A stretch of 64,000 nucleotides of DNA from CAYQEU01 sp964532005 (GTDB taxonomy: Bacteria > Patescibacteriota > Doudnabacteria > UBA920), in assembly GCA_964532005.1 (NCBI GenBank), contig CAZHER010000002.1, positions 1 to 64,000 of the forward strand, given 5' to 3'. Shown in pieces: positions 26,182 to 32,810 of this stretch; position 1 is the stretch's first letter; each line of letters begins with the position of its first letter. The translations under genes and the position numbers were made by a program. Under the pieces are notes generated by a model, which did no database searches, had not been told where the DNA came from, and saw only the letters and a program-made list of their open reading frames with translations.

Positions 26182-26634
26182 TCAAAATAGTTTATCGTTA
26201 ACGACCAAATTAATAACAATGTTGATCAGAGCAGCTGCCATTAAAACTACTGCTAAGCCAATTGCAGACCACTGCACAGTCTGCTTACCCTTTCCTGCCT
26301 GCTCTTCGTTGCCACCGGAAGTTATATACTGATACCCACCGATCATGATGAATAAAACGGTTAAACCACCAACCAAAGAAAAAATTACATTCATACCAAA
26401 TTGCAGAATATCAGCAGCCGTGCAATATTTTGGAAGCTTTTCAGTGACGTTTGCCTGATTGCCGCCATAAGCCGCAAACTGCGCTTGCAGGTCATCACAA
26501 CCATTCCCTTGTAAAGTTACCTGCCCCCCTGCCCCGCCTGAAACACCCCCACCCTGAGCCAAGCTAGTGATTGGTGCTATTAGTACTACTAATATCGATA
26601 CAAAAGCAAGTAAATTTAAAATTTTATTTAACAT
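26182..26634 (-). CDS. type IV secretion pilin-like protein 2
   Basis: 150 aa. A signal peptide ends near SLAQGG, then a Gly-rich stretch and cysteine pair (NGCDDLQ … PKYCTAAD). Two helices surround GGYQYITSGGNEEQAGKGKQTVQWSAIGLAVV. It lies 2 nt before the next upstream relative ends, so it is co-transcribed. Confidence 0.82.
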   Translation of the reverse strand: MLNKILNLLAFVSILVVLIAPITSLAQGGGVSGGAGGQVTLQGNGCDDLQAQFAAYGGNQANVTEKLPKYCTAADILQFGMNVIFSLVGGLTVLFIMIGGYQYITSGGNEEQAGKGKQTVQWSAIGLAVVLMAAALINIVINLVVNDKLF

Positions 26635-26636
26635 GA

Positions 26637-27518
26637 TTATTTGTTAGAAAGAAGATTCTGTACAATGCTCACTAAACTAAATGAAAGAAGTGCTACAATA
26701 AGTCCGGCCACTGCCCAAATAATTGTTTGCTTTCCTTTTGTAACAGATTCTTGATTTCCTTGAGCCAAAACCATTCTAATACCACCTATCATAATCACCA
26801 ACACTGACATGACACCAATTAGAAAAATAAAGCCTCTCATTACAAACAAAACCAATTCGGGAAAAGTGCCGATGTTAATTGGATTAATGAGTTGATCAAC
26901 CTCTTTATCAAAGTCTCCTGTATTTAGAGTTCCACACCCTGTACCCGTGCAAGTATTTGTGGGGCCATTGTTCGGGGTATTATTGGGAGTGTTGTTCGGG
27001 GTATTATTGGGAGCAACGTCGCCATAAGTTAAGCTAAAGCCACTTGTGGGTCCTGATAAATTTCTACTGTCATAAGCTGTATATTTGAAATTATACTTCC
27101 CATTACTAGGAGAACCGGAAAATGGCTTAATTGTTGCTGTATAAGTTTTTAGACTTAAAAATTTGCCATCAACTTGTTTTGTTGAACTATCCCATGTCGT
27201 AATTGTCCAAGTTTTAATTTGGTTTGTGCTGGGCGACGTTGCTCCTTGTTTCGTTGGTCCTGTGAGTATAACTTCCCAACCTGTAGGGTTTTTTACTGTG
27301 CAAGATACACTAAGCACAAAGGTGATTGTAACTGTATCGCTAACTGTCTTTACCTTATCAGGGGTAACCGAGCTGGTTCCATTCGGAAAATCTGCGTCGG
27401 TTGTGGCATTATCACAAGTTGCAGCTTGGACATCCTGAGGCGCAACTAACACGAAGCTCAATAACAACAAAATTGTCACTAGAGCATGGGTCACAAAAAT
27501 TTTTAAATATTTTTTCAT
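26637..27518 (-). CDS. pilin-like protein 1 with N-terminal Ig-like domain
   Basis: 293 aa. Signal peptide (1-32), a ~130-aa beta-rich Ig-like domain, a linker of tandem NTPNN repeats (about residues 170-185), a short cysteine pair, and then the two-helix pilin module with GGIRMVLAQGNQESVTKGKQTIIWAVAGL. It is the first gene of the five and the only one with an extracellular domain, so it may be a tip or adhesive subunit. Its start is an ATG ~36 nt after the SBP gene's end; no clear SD. Confidence 0.8.
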   Translation of the reverse strand: MKKYLKIFVTHALVTILLLLSFVLVAPQDVQAATCDNATTDADFPNGTSSVTPDKVKTVSDTVTITFVLSVSCTVKNPTGWEVILTGPTKQGATSPSTNQIKTWTITTWDSSTKQVDGKFLSLKTYTATIKPFSGSPSNGKYNFKYTAYDSRNLSGPTSGFSLTYGDVAPNNTPNNTPNNTPNNGPTNTCTGTGCGTLNTGDFDKEVDQLINPINIGTFPELVLFVMRGFIFLIGVMSVLVIMIGGIRMVLAQGNQESVTKGKQTIIWAVAGLIVALLSFSLVSIVQNLLSNK

Positions 27519-27554
27519 TTTTTGTATTGTTATCGCTTTATAACTTAGATATTA

Positions 27555-28832
27555 TCAACGTTTTATCAAAGTTCTTGATTCATTCAGAGCCTGACCAATT
27601 GCCTGTTTTGGATCCATACCGTTTTTGACAACATTATCTATCATTTTATTCAAAATGACATTCATCTTTGCCTCGTCAGGCTTGTAAAAAGATTTGGCAG
27701 TTAAATTGGCGTGTGCAAACACCCCGATTTCAAGATCTTGTATTTGTAAGGCTATCAGGTCTTTGCGCGAGGATGGTTGTTTATTTTTAGCATAATATTT
27801 ATCTAATGCATCTTTTGAAGTAGCAAATTTTAGAAAATCCCATGCAACTTCACTGTTCTTGCTCTGTTTGTTTACAACCTCTCCAAAATAATTTGCAAAG
27901 TTTACCGATGGATTGTTCAAATTTTCCTGCGGTACTGGGGCCACATCAAAATTTAAATTTGGGGACTTTGCCAATATCTGTTCCCTGGCATAGTTATAGC
28001 TATATAACATAGCTGTTCGTCCGTTTGCAAAAGCATCAATAGAATAGTCGCTTCTCTCATTCCAATTGTAGTTTTCACTGTTAGGATCTGCAAAAGACAA
28101 ATAGAATTCAAACCCTTTTACAGCCTCATTGCTACTGAATTGGGGGCTCAATCCATCAGCAGACCATGGGGTAGCTCCTGCCTGCATCATCATTAAAGCC
28201 ACGATATCCTGAGCTCTATTTACGTTTGTGCTGGTTCCAATTGCGACCCCGCTTCGTGCAAAATATCCGGTTTTATCATAAGCAGTAATATCTCTGACAT
28301 CCCGTTCTAACTCAGCCCAACTTTTGGGAGGGGCTGTAATTCCAACCGTGCCCAAAATATCCTTATTATAATAAAGTGCCAATGAATCAACTGACAAAGC
28401 AGTACCGTAGATCTTCTGATCCTTAGTAAAATCTTTAATGACTACATCAACGAAAGCGTCACGATATTCTTTGTAACTGAACTTCTTTTCGTCTGCCGGC
28501 GTAACCTTATCTAAATATTTTGGTAGCCATGTATTATTAATGGAAAAGATATCAGGTCCTTGTCCTGCAGCCAATGCATTGAGTAGATCTTCTTCATAAG
28601 TCTCAATATTGCGCTTGCTGTATTCAAAAGAAACATTTGGATGCTCCTTGTGGTACGCATCAAACAAAACTCTCATTGTGCCTTCTTCAGCAAAAGGCTT
28701 CCATATAGTCAAAGTAACTTTATCTGCTTTGGCTGGGCCCCGATCACCGCCGCAACTTATTGCCAACATGGGCACCACAACTAGTATGGCCAAGAAACGG
28801 GAGTAAAATTTTATTTTGTTGAATTTTTTCAT
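27555..28832 (-). CDS. ABC-type solute-binding lipoprotein (family 1)
   Basis: 425-aa extracellular solute-binding protein. Lipobox LAISC with Cys27 gives a lipid-anchored product; the downstream pattern LTIWKPFAEEGTMRVLFDAYH and AGQGPDIFSINNTWLP matches sugar-binding family 1 (MalE-like). No permease or ATPase gene is adjacent in this window, so transport partners must lie elsewhere or the protein may have another role. It precedes the pilin cluster by 36 nt, and galU lies upstream. Confidence 0.88.
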   Translation of the reverse strand: MKKFNKIKFYSRFLAILVVVPMLAISCGGDRGPAKADKVTLTIWKPFAEEGTMRVLFDAYHKEHPNVSFEYSKRNIETYEEDLLNALAAGQGPDIFSINNTWLPKYLDKVTPADEKKFSYKEYRDAFVDVVIKDFTKDQKIYGTALSVDSLALYYNKDILGTVGITAPPKSWAELERDVRDITAYDKTGYFARSGVAIGTSTNVNRAQDIVALMMMQAGATPWSADGLSPQFSSNEAVKGFEFYLSFADPNSENYNWNERSDYSIDAFANGRTAMLYSYNYAREQILAKSPNLNFDVAPVPQENLNNPSVNFANYFGEVVNKQSKNSEVAWDFLKFATSKDALDKYYAKNKQPSSRKDLIALQIQDLEIGVFAHANLTAKSFYKPDEAKMNVILNKMIDNVVKNGMDPKQAIGQALNESRTLIKR

Positions 28833-28856
28833 TTTTGTTTCTTTTAAATATAATTT

Positions 28857-29753
28857 TTACAAAGGCAGTTGTTTTAAATATTCACTAAATTCAGCGTTTA
28901 GATCTTCATGCTTCAACCCGAACTCTACAACAGCTTTTAAATATTCCAACTTATTTCCGCAATCATAGTATCGCCCATTTTTTACTTCCGATGCATAGCA
29001 TGTTTTGCCTTGCTCAAGCATAATTTTCAAAGCATCCACATAGCCGTTCTCTCCAGTATAGTTTTGCTGTTTCATTCTAGCCATAGACTCCTCAATGGCG
29101 TTAAACATATCGGGTTCAAAAACATAGCCAGAAACCACGGCAATATGTTCTTTCTCCAAAGCTTGACCAGGTTTTTCTACAACTTCTTCAATTTTCAATA
29201 TCCCGTCTTTTACTGGAGTGCCCGAAGCATAACCGTATCTTTTATAGTCTTCCGGTTTAAACGCTTTAATTCCACCTAGCACCGCATTGCCGCCTATTTC
29301 TTCATATGCCGAAACCAATTGCTGGCTCCTGGAAGGACTGGCTTCAATAAAATCGTCACCGAATAAAACCAAAAAGGGTTCATTGCCAATAATATTGCGT
29401 GCATTCCATATTGGGGTCGCATTACCGGTAGGACCTTTTTGTCGCAAGAAGTAAAAGTTGGCCATATTCGCGATTTTGCGAATATTTTCCAGTTCAGCAT
29501 GCTTGCCCGCCTGCTCTAATCTTTGTTCCAGTTCAAACGGGTAGTCAAAATGGTCTTCAATATTTCGCTTGTGCCAGCCACTGACTATAATAATGTCTTC
29601 AATGCCTGCTTTTACTGCATCTTCTACCACATACTGAATGATCGGCTTGTCCACCACTGGCAGCATTTCTTTGGGCTGAGCTTTCGTTGCAGGCAAAAAT
29701 CTTGTCCCAAACCCTGCAGCAGGAATTATCGCTTTGCGAACTTTTTTTATCAT
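28857..29753 (-). CDS. galU: UTP-glucose-1-phosphate uridylyltransferase
   Basis: Makes UDP-glucose for envelope glycans and glycolipids. N-terminal nucleotide-binding signature KAIIPAAGFGTRFLPATKAQPKEMLPV, then FGDDFI (Mg site), GNATPIWNAR, ENGYVDAL. About 298 aa, family-typical. ATG 29753 is chosen (TTG 29768 and ATG 29759 are alternatives) because a -10 TATAAT ends exactly 6 nt before it, giving a leaderless transcript. Product UDP-glucose could feed the glucosyltransferase-like gene at 42.3 kb. Confidence 0.95.
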   Translation of the reverse strand: MIKKVRKAIIPAAGFGTRFLPATKAQPKEMLPVVDKPIIQYVVEDAVKAGIEDIIIVSGWHKRNIEDHFDYPFELEQRLEQAGKHAELENIRKIANMANFYFLRQKGPTGNATPIWNARNIIGNEPFLVLFGDDFIEASPSRSQQLVSAYEEIGGNAVLGGIKAFKPEDYKRYGYASGTPVKDGILKIEEVVEKPGQALEKEHIAVVSGYVFEPDMFNAIEESMARMKQQNYTGENGYVDALKIMLEQGKTCYASEVKNGRYYDCGNKLEYLKAVVEFGLKHEDLNAEFSEYLKQLPL

Positions 29754-29759
29754 GAGCAT

Positions 29760-29788
29760 ATTATACAATATTTTTGCTACTCTCCCAA
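29760..29788 (-). promoter_or_regulatory. galU: leaderless promoter of galU
   Basis: Minus strand -35 TTGGGA (29783-29788), 17-nt spacer, -10 TATAAT (29760-29765), then 6 nt to ATG 29753. The transcription start should coincide with the A of the start codon. Confidence 0.75.
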
Positions 29789-31300
29789 CCTCCCCAAACG
29801 GTAAAATAAAGCTTCGCTTATGTGATGTTCTTCAATATTCTCCACCATTTCCAAATCAGCAATCGTTCTAGCAACCTTCAAAACCTTAAAAACCCCGCGG
29901 ACCGATAAAAAGTATTTGGTTTGCGCTTCTTGTATGATGGTATTGGCGGGTTCTTTCAGAGTGCAAAAAAGTTTTAGTTCGTCAGCCGTCATTCCTGAAT
30001 TAGTTTTATACCGCCCCAACCTGCGATGCTGTATATCCCTACAGCTCGCAACTCTTTTTTGTATGTTAGCAGAGCATTCATTGGTAATACTTTGCTCTAT
30101 GAATAATCCGTTGTATTCTCGGTTCACAAAAATTCTCATATCAATCCTATCAATTAACGGACCGGATAATTTTTGTGAATATTTTCTTATTGAATTTGGG
30201 GTGCACTCACACCGGTTTGTGCCGTCTCCATGAAATCCACATGGACAAGGATTATATGCGGTAACTAACATAAAGTCAGCTGGAAAAATTGTTGCGTAAT
30301 TTTTCTTATTTATAAAAATCTGCTTTTCCTCAAGTGGCTGACGCAAAGCTTCCAAAATACTCCGCGGAAATTCAGTTAGTTCATCTAGAAATAGAACTCC
30401 TTTGTTGGCTAGGGAAATTTCACCGGGGTAGGGCAAATTTCCTCCACCAATAATGGCTGGACGCGAGGATGCATGGTGGGGTGAACGAAAAGGTCGAACG
30501 TGAGAAAGGTCTAAAACTTTGTGCGTTCCAGATACTGAATATATTTTTGCAGCTTCTAAAAATTCATCTTCGGACAAAGGAGGAAGGATTCCGATTAATG
30601 ATTTTGCTAGCATAGTTTTTCCGGATCCTGGTGGTCCTGTCATGCTCAAGTTGTGTCCCCCTGCCGCAGCAATTTCTAAGGCGCGTTTGGCCGTGGCCTG
30701 ACCTTCAATATTTTTAAAGTCAACTTCTAGTTGCCCTCCTGCCTTCATAATATTAGATTTTGATCCAAGCCTAATAGAGGGTAACTGAATTTTCCCTAAA
30801 AAATAATTTTTCAATTCTGTAATACTATTCACACCAACAACATTCGGTCCTTGTACCAACAAAGCTTCTTCAATGTTATCTTTCGGAACAAAGACTGAAT
30901 CTACGCCCACAGTCTTTGCTAATAGCATAGTGGGCAAAATTCCATTAACCGGCCGTAAAAACCCTTCCATAGAAAGTTCACCCACAAAAATACTAGGCCT
31001 TTTGCCTTGATAAACCAGCTGCTTTGAAGCAAATAAAACCCCCATGGCAATAGCCAAATCAAAGCGAGTTCCCTGTTTCGGCAAAAAAGCCGGGGCTAAG
31101 TTGATGGCAATCTTTAATACAGGATATTTTAACCCCGAGCTCCTTATTGCAGACCGTACTCTTTCGCGGCTTTCTCTGACAGCCACACTAGGCAACCCCA
31201 CAATAACAGTTCTAGGCAGGCCTCGGGCAACGTCTACTTCTACATCGACCAATTCTGCATTTACTCCTACTATGGTGCTACTCAATACTCTGGCAATCAT
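29777..31300 (-). CDS. YifB/ComM family Mg-chelatase-like AAA+ ATPase
   Basis: 507 aa. N-terminal Lon-protease-like fold (to ~165), central AAA+ with Walker A GPPGSGKTML and Walker B GVLFLDELTEF, zinc-finger-like CPCGFHG…CECTP, and C-terminal lid. Family members (ComM) help branch migration during natural transformation. Start ATG 31300 is preferred to TTG 31318 because -10 TATAAT lies 6 nt upstream. A competence role is suggested by family and by pilin genes nearby, but no comEA/comEC is in the window. Confidence 0.93.
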   Translation of the reverse strand: MIARVLSSTIVGVNAELVDVEVDVARGLPRTVIVGLPSVAVRESRERVRSAIRSSGLKYPVLKIAINLAPAFLPKQGTRFDLAIAMGVLFASKQLVYQGKRPSIFVGELSMEGFLRPVNGILPTMLLAKTVGVDSVFVPKDNIEEALLVQGPNVVGVNSITELKNYFLGKIQLPSIRLGSKSNIMKAGGQLEVDFKNIEGQATAKRALEIAAAGGHNLSMTGPPGSGKTMLAKSLIGILPPLSEDEFLEAAKIYSVSGTHKVLDLSHVRPFRSPHHASSRPAIIGGGNLPYPGEISLANKGVLFLDELTEFPRSILEALRQPLEEKQIFINKKNYATIFPADFMLVTAYNPCPCGFHGDGTNRCECTPNSIRKYSQKLSGPLIDRIDMRIFVNREYNGLFIEQSITNECSANIQKRVASCRDIQHRRLGRYKTNSGMTADELKLFCTLKEPANTIIQEAQTKYFLSVRGVFKVLKVARTIADLEMVENIEEHHISEALFYRLGRLGE

Positions 31301-31306
31301 TTTGCC

Positions 31307-31312
31307 ATTATA
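31307..31312 (-). promoter_or_regulatory. -10 box of leaderless comM-like gene
   Basis: TATAAT on the minus strand, 6 nt before ATG 31300. No good -35 hexamer is visible at the right distance; a T-rich stretch lies at the expected position. Confidence 0.6.
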
Positions 31313-31343
31313 CTCCAAGCCAGTTCACAGAAAAATAACTACT

Positions 31344-31787
31344 TTATAAATTTTTCCTAAATCGTGGGGAAAAATCAAGCAACAACAAAATAAAAACACC
31401 ACCTAAAATATAAAAATCCGCAACATTTAAAATCCCGCCAAATATTGAAATAAAATCTTTCACATAACCCAAAACTATCCTCTCCGCAACATTGGAAACT
31501 GCTCCCGCCCCAATGAAAGTCCAAGCTAATTTTCTAGGTATATCAAAAGTTAGAAAACTCCTGTACATATACACTGCCAAAATTGTTAAAGCAGTCCCAT
31601 ATACTAAATACATTACCACTTGTGGAACAGGGGCGCTAAAAGCAAAGTAATAATTTTTAAAATGATCTGTAACAAAAAACTTAATTACTTGATCTACAAA
31701 AATTGCCAACAAAAAAATACAAAAATAAAAACCGACAGAAAAAGATTTTCTTACGGTTTGTAAACTTTTTTCTCCCACTAAAACCAA
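31344..31787 (-). CDS. lspA: lipoprotein signal peptidase
   Basis: Aspartyl protease that cleaves signal peptides from diacylglyceryl-prolipoproteins such as the SBP at 27.6 kb. Four membrane helices. The two catalytic Asp are in VLGYVKDF and ILNVADFY, preceded by GAVSNVAERI. 147 aa. Likely start TTG 31787 or GTG 31778, just after the DksA-like stop (31792), so a coupled operon. No ATG is available near the 5' end. Confidence 0.9.
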   Translation of the reverse strand: MVLVGEKSLQTVRKSFSVGFYFCIFLLAIFVDQVIKFFVTDHFKNYYFAFSAPVPQVVMYLVYGTALTILAVYMYRSFLTFDIPRKLAWTFIGAGAVSNVAERIVLGYVKDFISIFGGILNVADFYILGGVFILLLLDFSPRFRKNL

Positions 31788-31791
31788 AAAA

Positions 31792-32097
31792 TTAAATTGC
31801 CTTGTCTGCCCATGGAATTACGCGCAGCCTGGCTTCGGAAATTTCTTTTCCCTCGCTATCGGTTCCATAAGTACCAGCAGCAATTTTTTGCAGAGCAATG
31901 TCTATTTTCTCCAAGTCGCTTTTCAAAACCGCAATGACATCTTGGCTGATTTCATCCAGCTGAACTTCCTGCGCATTTTCTTCCAAATCTTGTCCGAGCT
32001 CGGTGTGGGAACTTAAACCGGAAAGCTCTTCGCTTAATTCGGCTTTTTTTGCTTCCAACACTTGTCTCATTTCTTCGATAAAATCTTGAGTTAACAT
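31792..32097 (-). CDS. DksA/TraR-like protein lacking the zinc-finger cysteines
   Basis: About 101 aa from ATG 32097. N-terminal coiled coil (EEMRQVLEAKKAELSEEL) and the region DIALQKIAAGTYGTDSEGKEISEARLRVIPWADKAI follow the DksA/TraR pattern GTYGxCxxCGxxIxxxRLxAxPxA, but no cysteines remain. Such a protein may still enter the RNA polymerase secondary channel, as zinc-independent DksA2-type proteins do. Promoter at 32123-32151; immediately preceded by a structured ncRNA terminator. Co-transcribed with lspA. Confidence 0.82.
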   Translation of the reverse strand: MLTQDFIEEMRQVLEAKKAELSEELSGLSSHTELGQDLEENAQEVQLDEISQDVIAVLKSDLEKIDIALQKIAAGTYGTDSEGKEISEARLRVIPWADKAI

Positions 32098-32122
32098 AAG
32101 TTTCAAATCTATTAATATAGTA

Positions 32123-32151
32123 AGTATAGCTTTTTGACGAAAATTTTACAA
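32123..32151 (-). promoter_or_regulatory. promoter of DksA-like/lspA operon
   Basis: Minus strand -35 TTGTAA (32146-32151), 17-nt spacer, -10 TATACT (32123-32128). The -35 sits in the T run of the ncRNA terminator, so terminator and promoter are fused end to end. Confidence 0.7.
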
Positions 32152-32211
32152 AAAAAATAAGCGGCCATCATGGCCCGTATAAAATATAGTTTAAAGGGGC
32201 TGATAGCCGCT
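32144..32211 (-). terminator. long-stem terminator of the ncRNA
   Basis: An 11-bp stem (AGCGGCTATCA with TGATGGCCGCT, one G.T) continued by GCCC/GGGC past a 2-nt bulge, then TTATTTTTTTT on the minus strand. Strong intrinsic terminator. Confidence 0.88.
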
Positions 32212-32630
32212 ATAAAGCCCGAAGATTGAGCTCCCTGACGCTTCAGATGCAGGGCCTTAACCTTTAAGACCCTAAACCTGGAGCATCAGACAACATTTTC
32301 GTCTCTTCGAACTGCCTTGAACCGAAGTTCAAGAAAGCGTCTGAATTTCAATCAATTTCAAACTGCACTCTAAACTTCCCTTATGGTCATATTACTGACC
32401 TCAAACTTTTTGTTCTTTTATTTTTGTTTTTGAAAATTTTTGTGCCTTTTAAGGAAAGGCAAGAACCTACATTTTATTTTTGTTTTTCAGGCAGCCTGGA
32501 TTGAAACAGGCTATGACGGAAAGTTTAAAGGAAAAATATACTTAAAACAGCAATATTAGCTGACTTCAGTACAAATTTCCTCAGTCCAGTTTGTTTTTAT
32601 TTGTTTTTCAAGGTGCGAATCACTATCACT
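32150..32630 (-). ncRNA. candidate ~480-nt structured non-coding RNA, unknown family
   Basis: The gap 32107-32793 has no credible ORF but does have a near-consensus promoter at 32637-32665 (TTGACA, 17 nt, TAATAT) and a strong terminator at 32144-32211 on the minus strand. Between them are several perfect hairpins (plus coordinates): 32493-32512 (6 bp), 32443-32461 (7 bp), 32385-32400 (5 bp), 32316-32333 (7 bp, TTCG tetraloop in the RNA). A 7-bp long-range pairing joins 32237-32243 with 32335-32341. Three A-rich ~20-nt repeats (32411-32432, 32471-32492, 32591-32613) separate structured parts. I found no tmRNA tag or tRNA-like end, no RNase P GAGGAAAGUCC core, and no SRP domain IV loop. Could also be a regulatory RNA or a very divergent housekeeping RNA. 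Confidence 0.65.
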
Positions 32631-32636
32631 ACAGAT

Positions 32637-32665
32637 ATATTACCAGAAATTTTGCCTTTTGTCAA
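32637..32665 (-). promoter_or_regulatory. promoter of the candidate ncRNA
   Basis: Minus strand -35 TTGACA (32660-32665), 17-nt spacer, -10 TAATAT (32637-32642); expected start near 32630. A second TTGACA lies 15 nt upstream (around 32681-32686) without a matching -10. Confidence 0.8.
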
Positions 32666-32697
32666 TATTATGCCATATTACTGTCAAATTTGCTCAT

Positions 32698-32810
32698 ATA
32701 TAAGATAAAAATTTTTATTGTATAATAAATTTTTTATGTATCTTGGCTGTATGAGAAGCATTATTTTGCTGTGGATAAGTTGTTGAAAAGTTGTTAACTT
32801 TGTGGAGAAC
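32698..32810. other. DnaA-box-like cluster with adjacent AT-rich stretch
   Basis: Minus-strand TTATCCACA (32770-32778, exact consensus), TTTTCAACA (32781-32789, two mismatches) and TTCTCCACA (32801-32809, one mismatch) are all in the same orientation within 40 bp. A ~60-bp AT-rich run is on one side (32698-32760). The arrangement resembles parts of bacterial oriC or a DnaA-binding regulatory site. It overlaps the 3' end of the DinG-like gene. dnaA and dnaN are not in the window, so origin function is only a possibility. Confidence 0.45.

Noticed and set aside
26965..27015. CRISPR-like short repeat
   Set aside because: Short repeats encode the NTPNN protein linker in frame; no spacers and no cas genes.
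32150..32630. tmRNA or RNase P RNA
   Set aside because: No tRNA-like acceptor/T-arm end, no tag ending in ALAA, and no conserved RNase P core (only a GAGGAAA that lacks its partner ACAGAA). A divergent form cannot be fully excluded.
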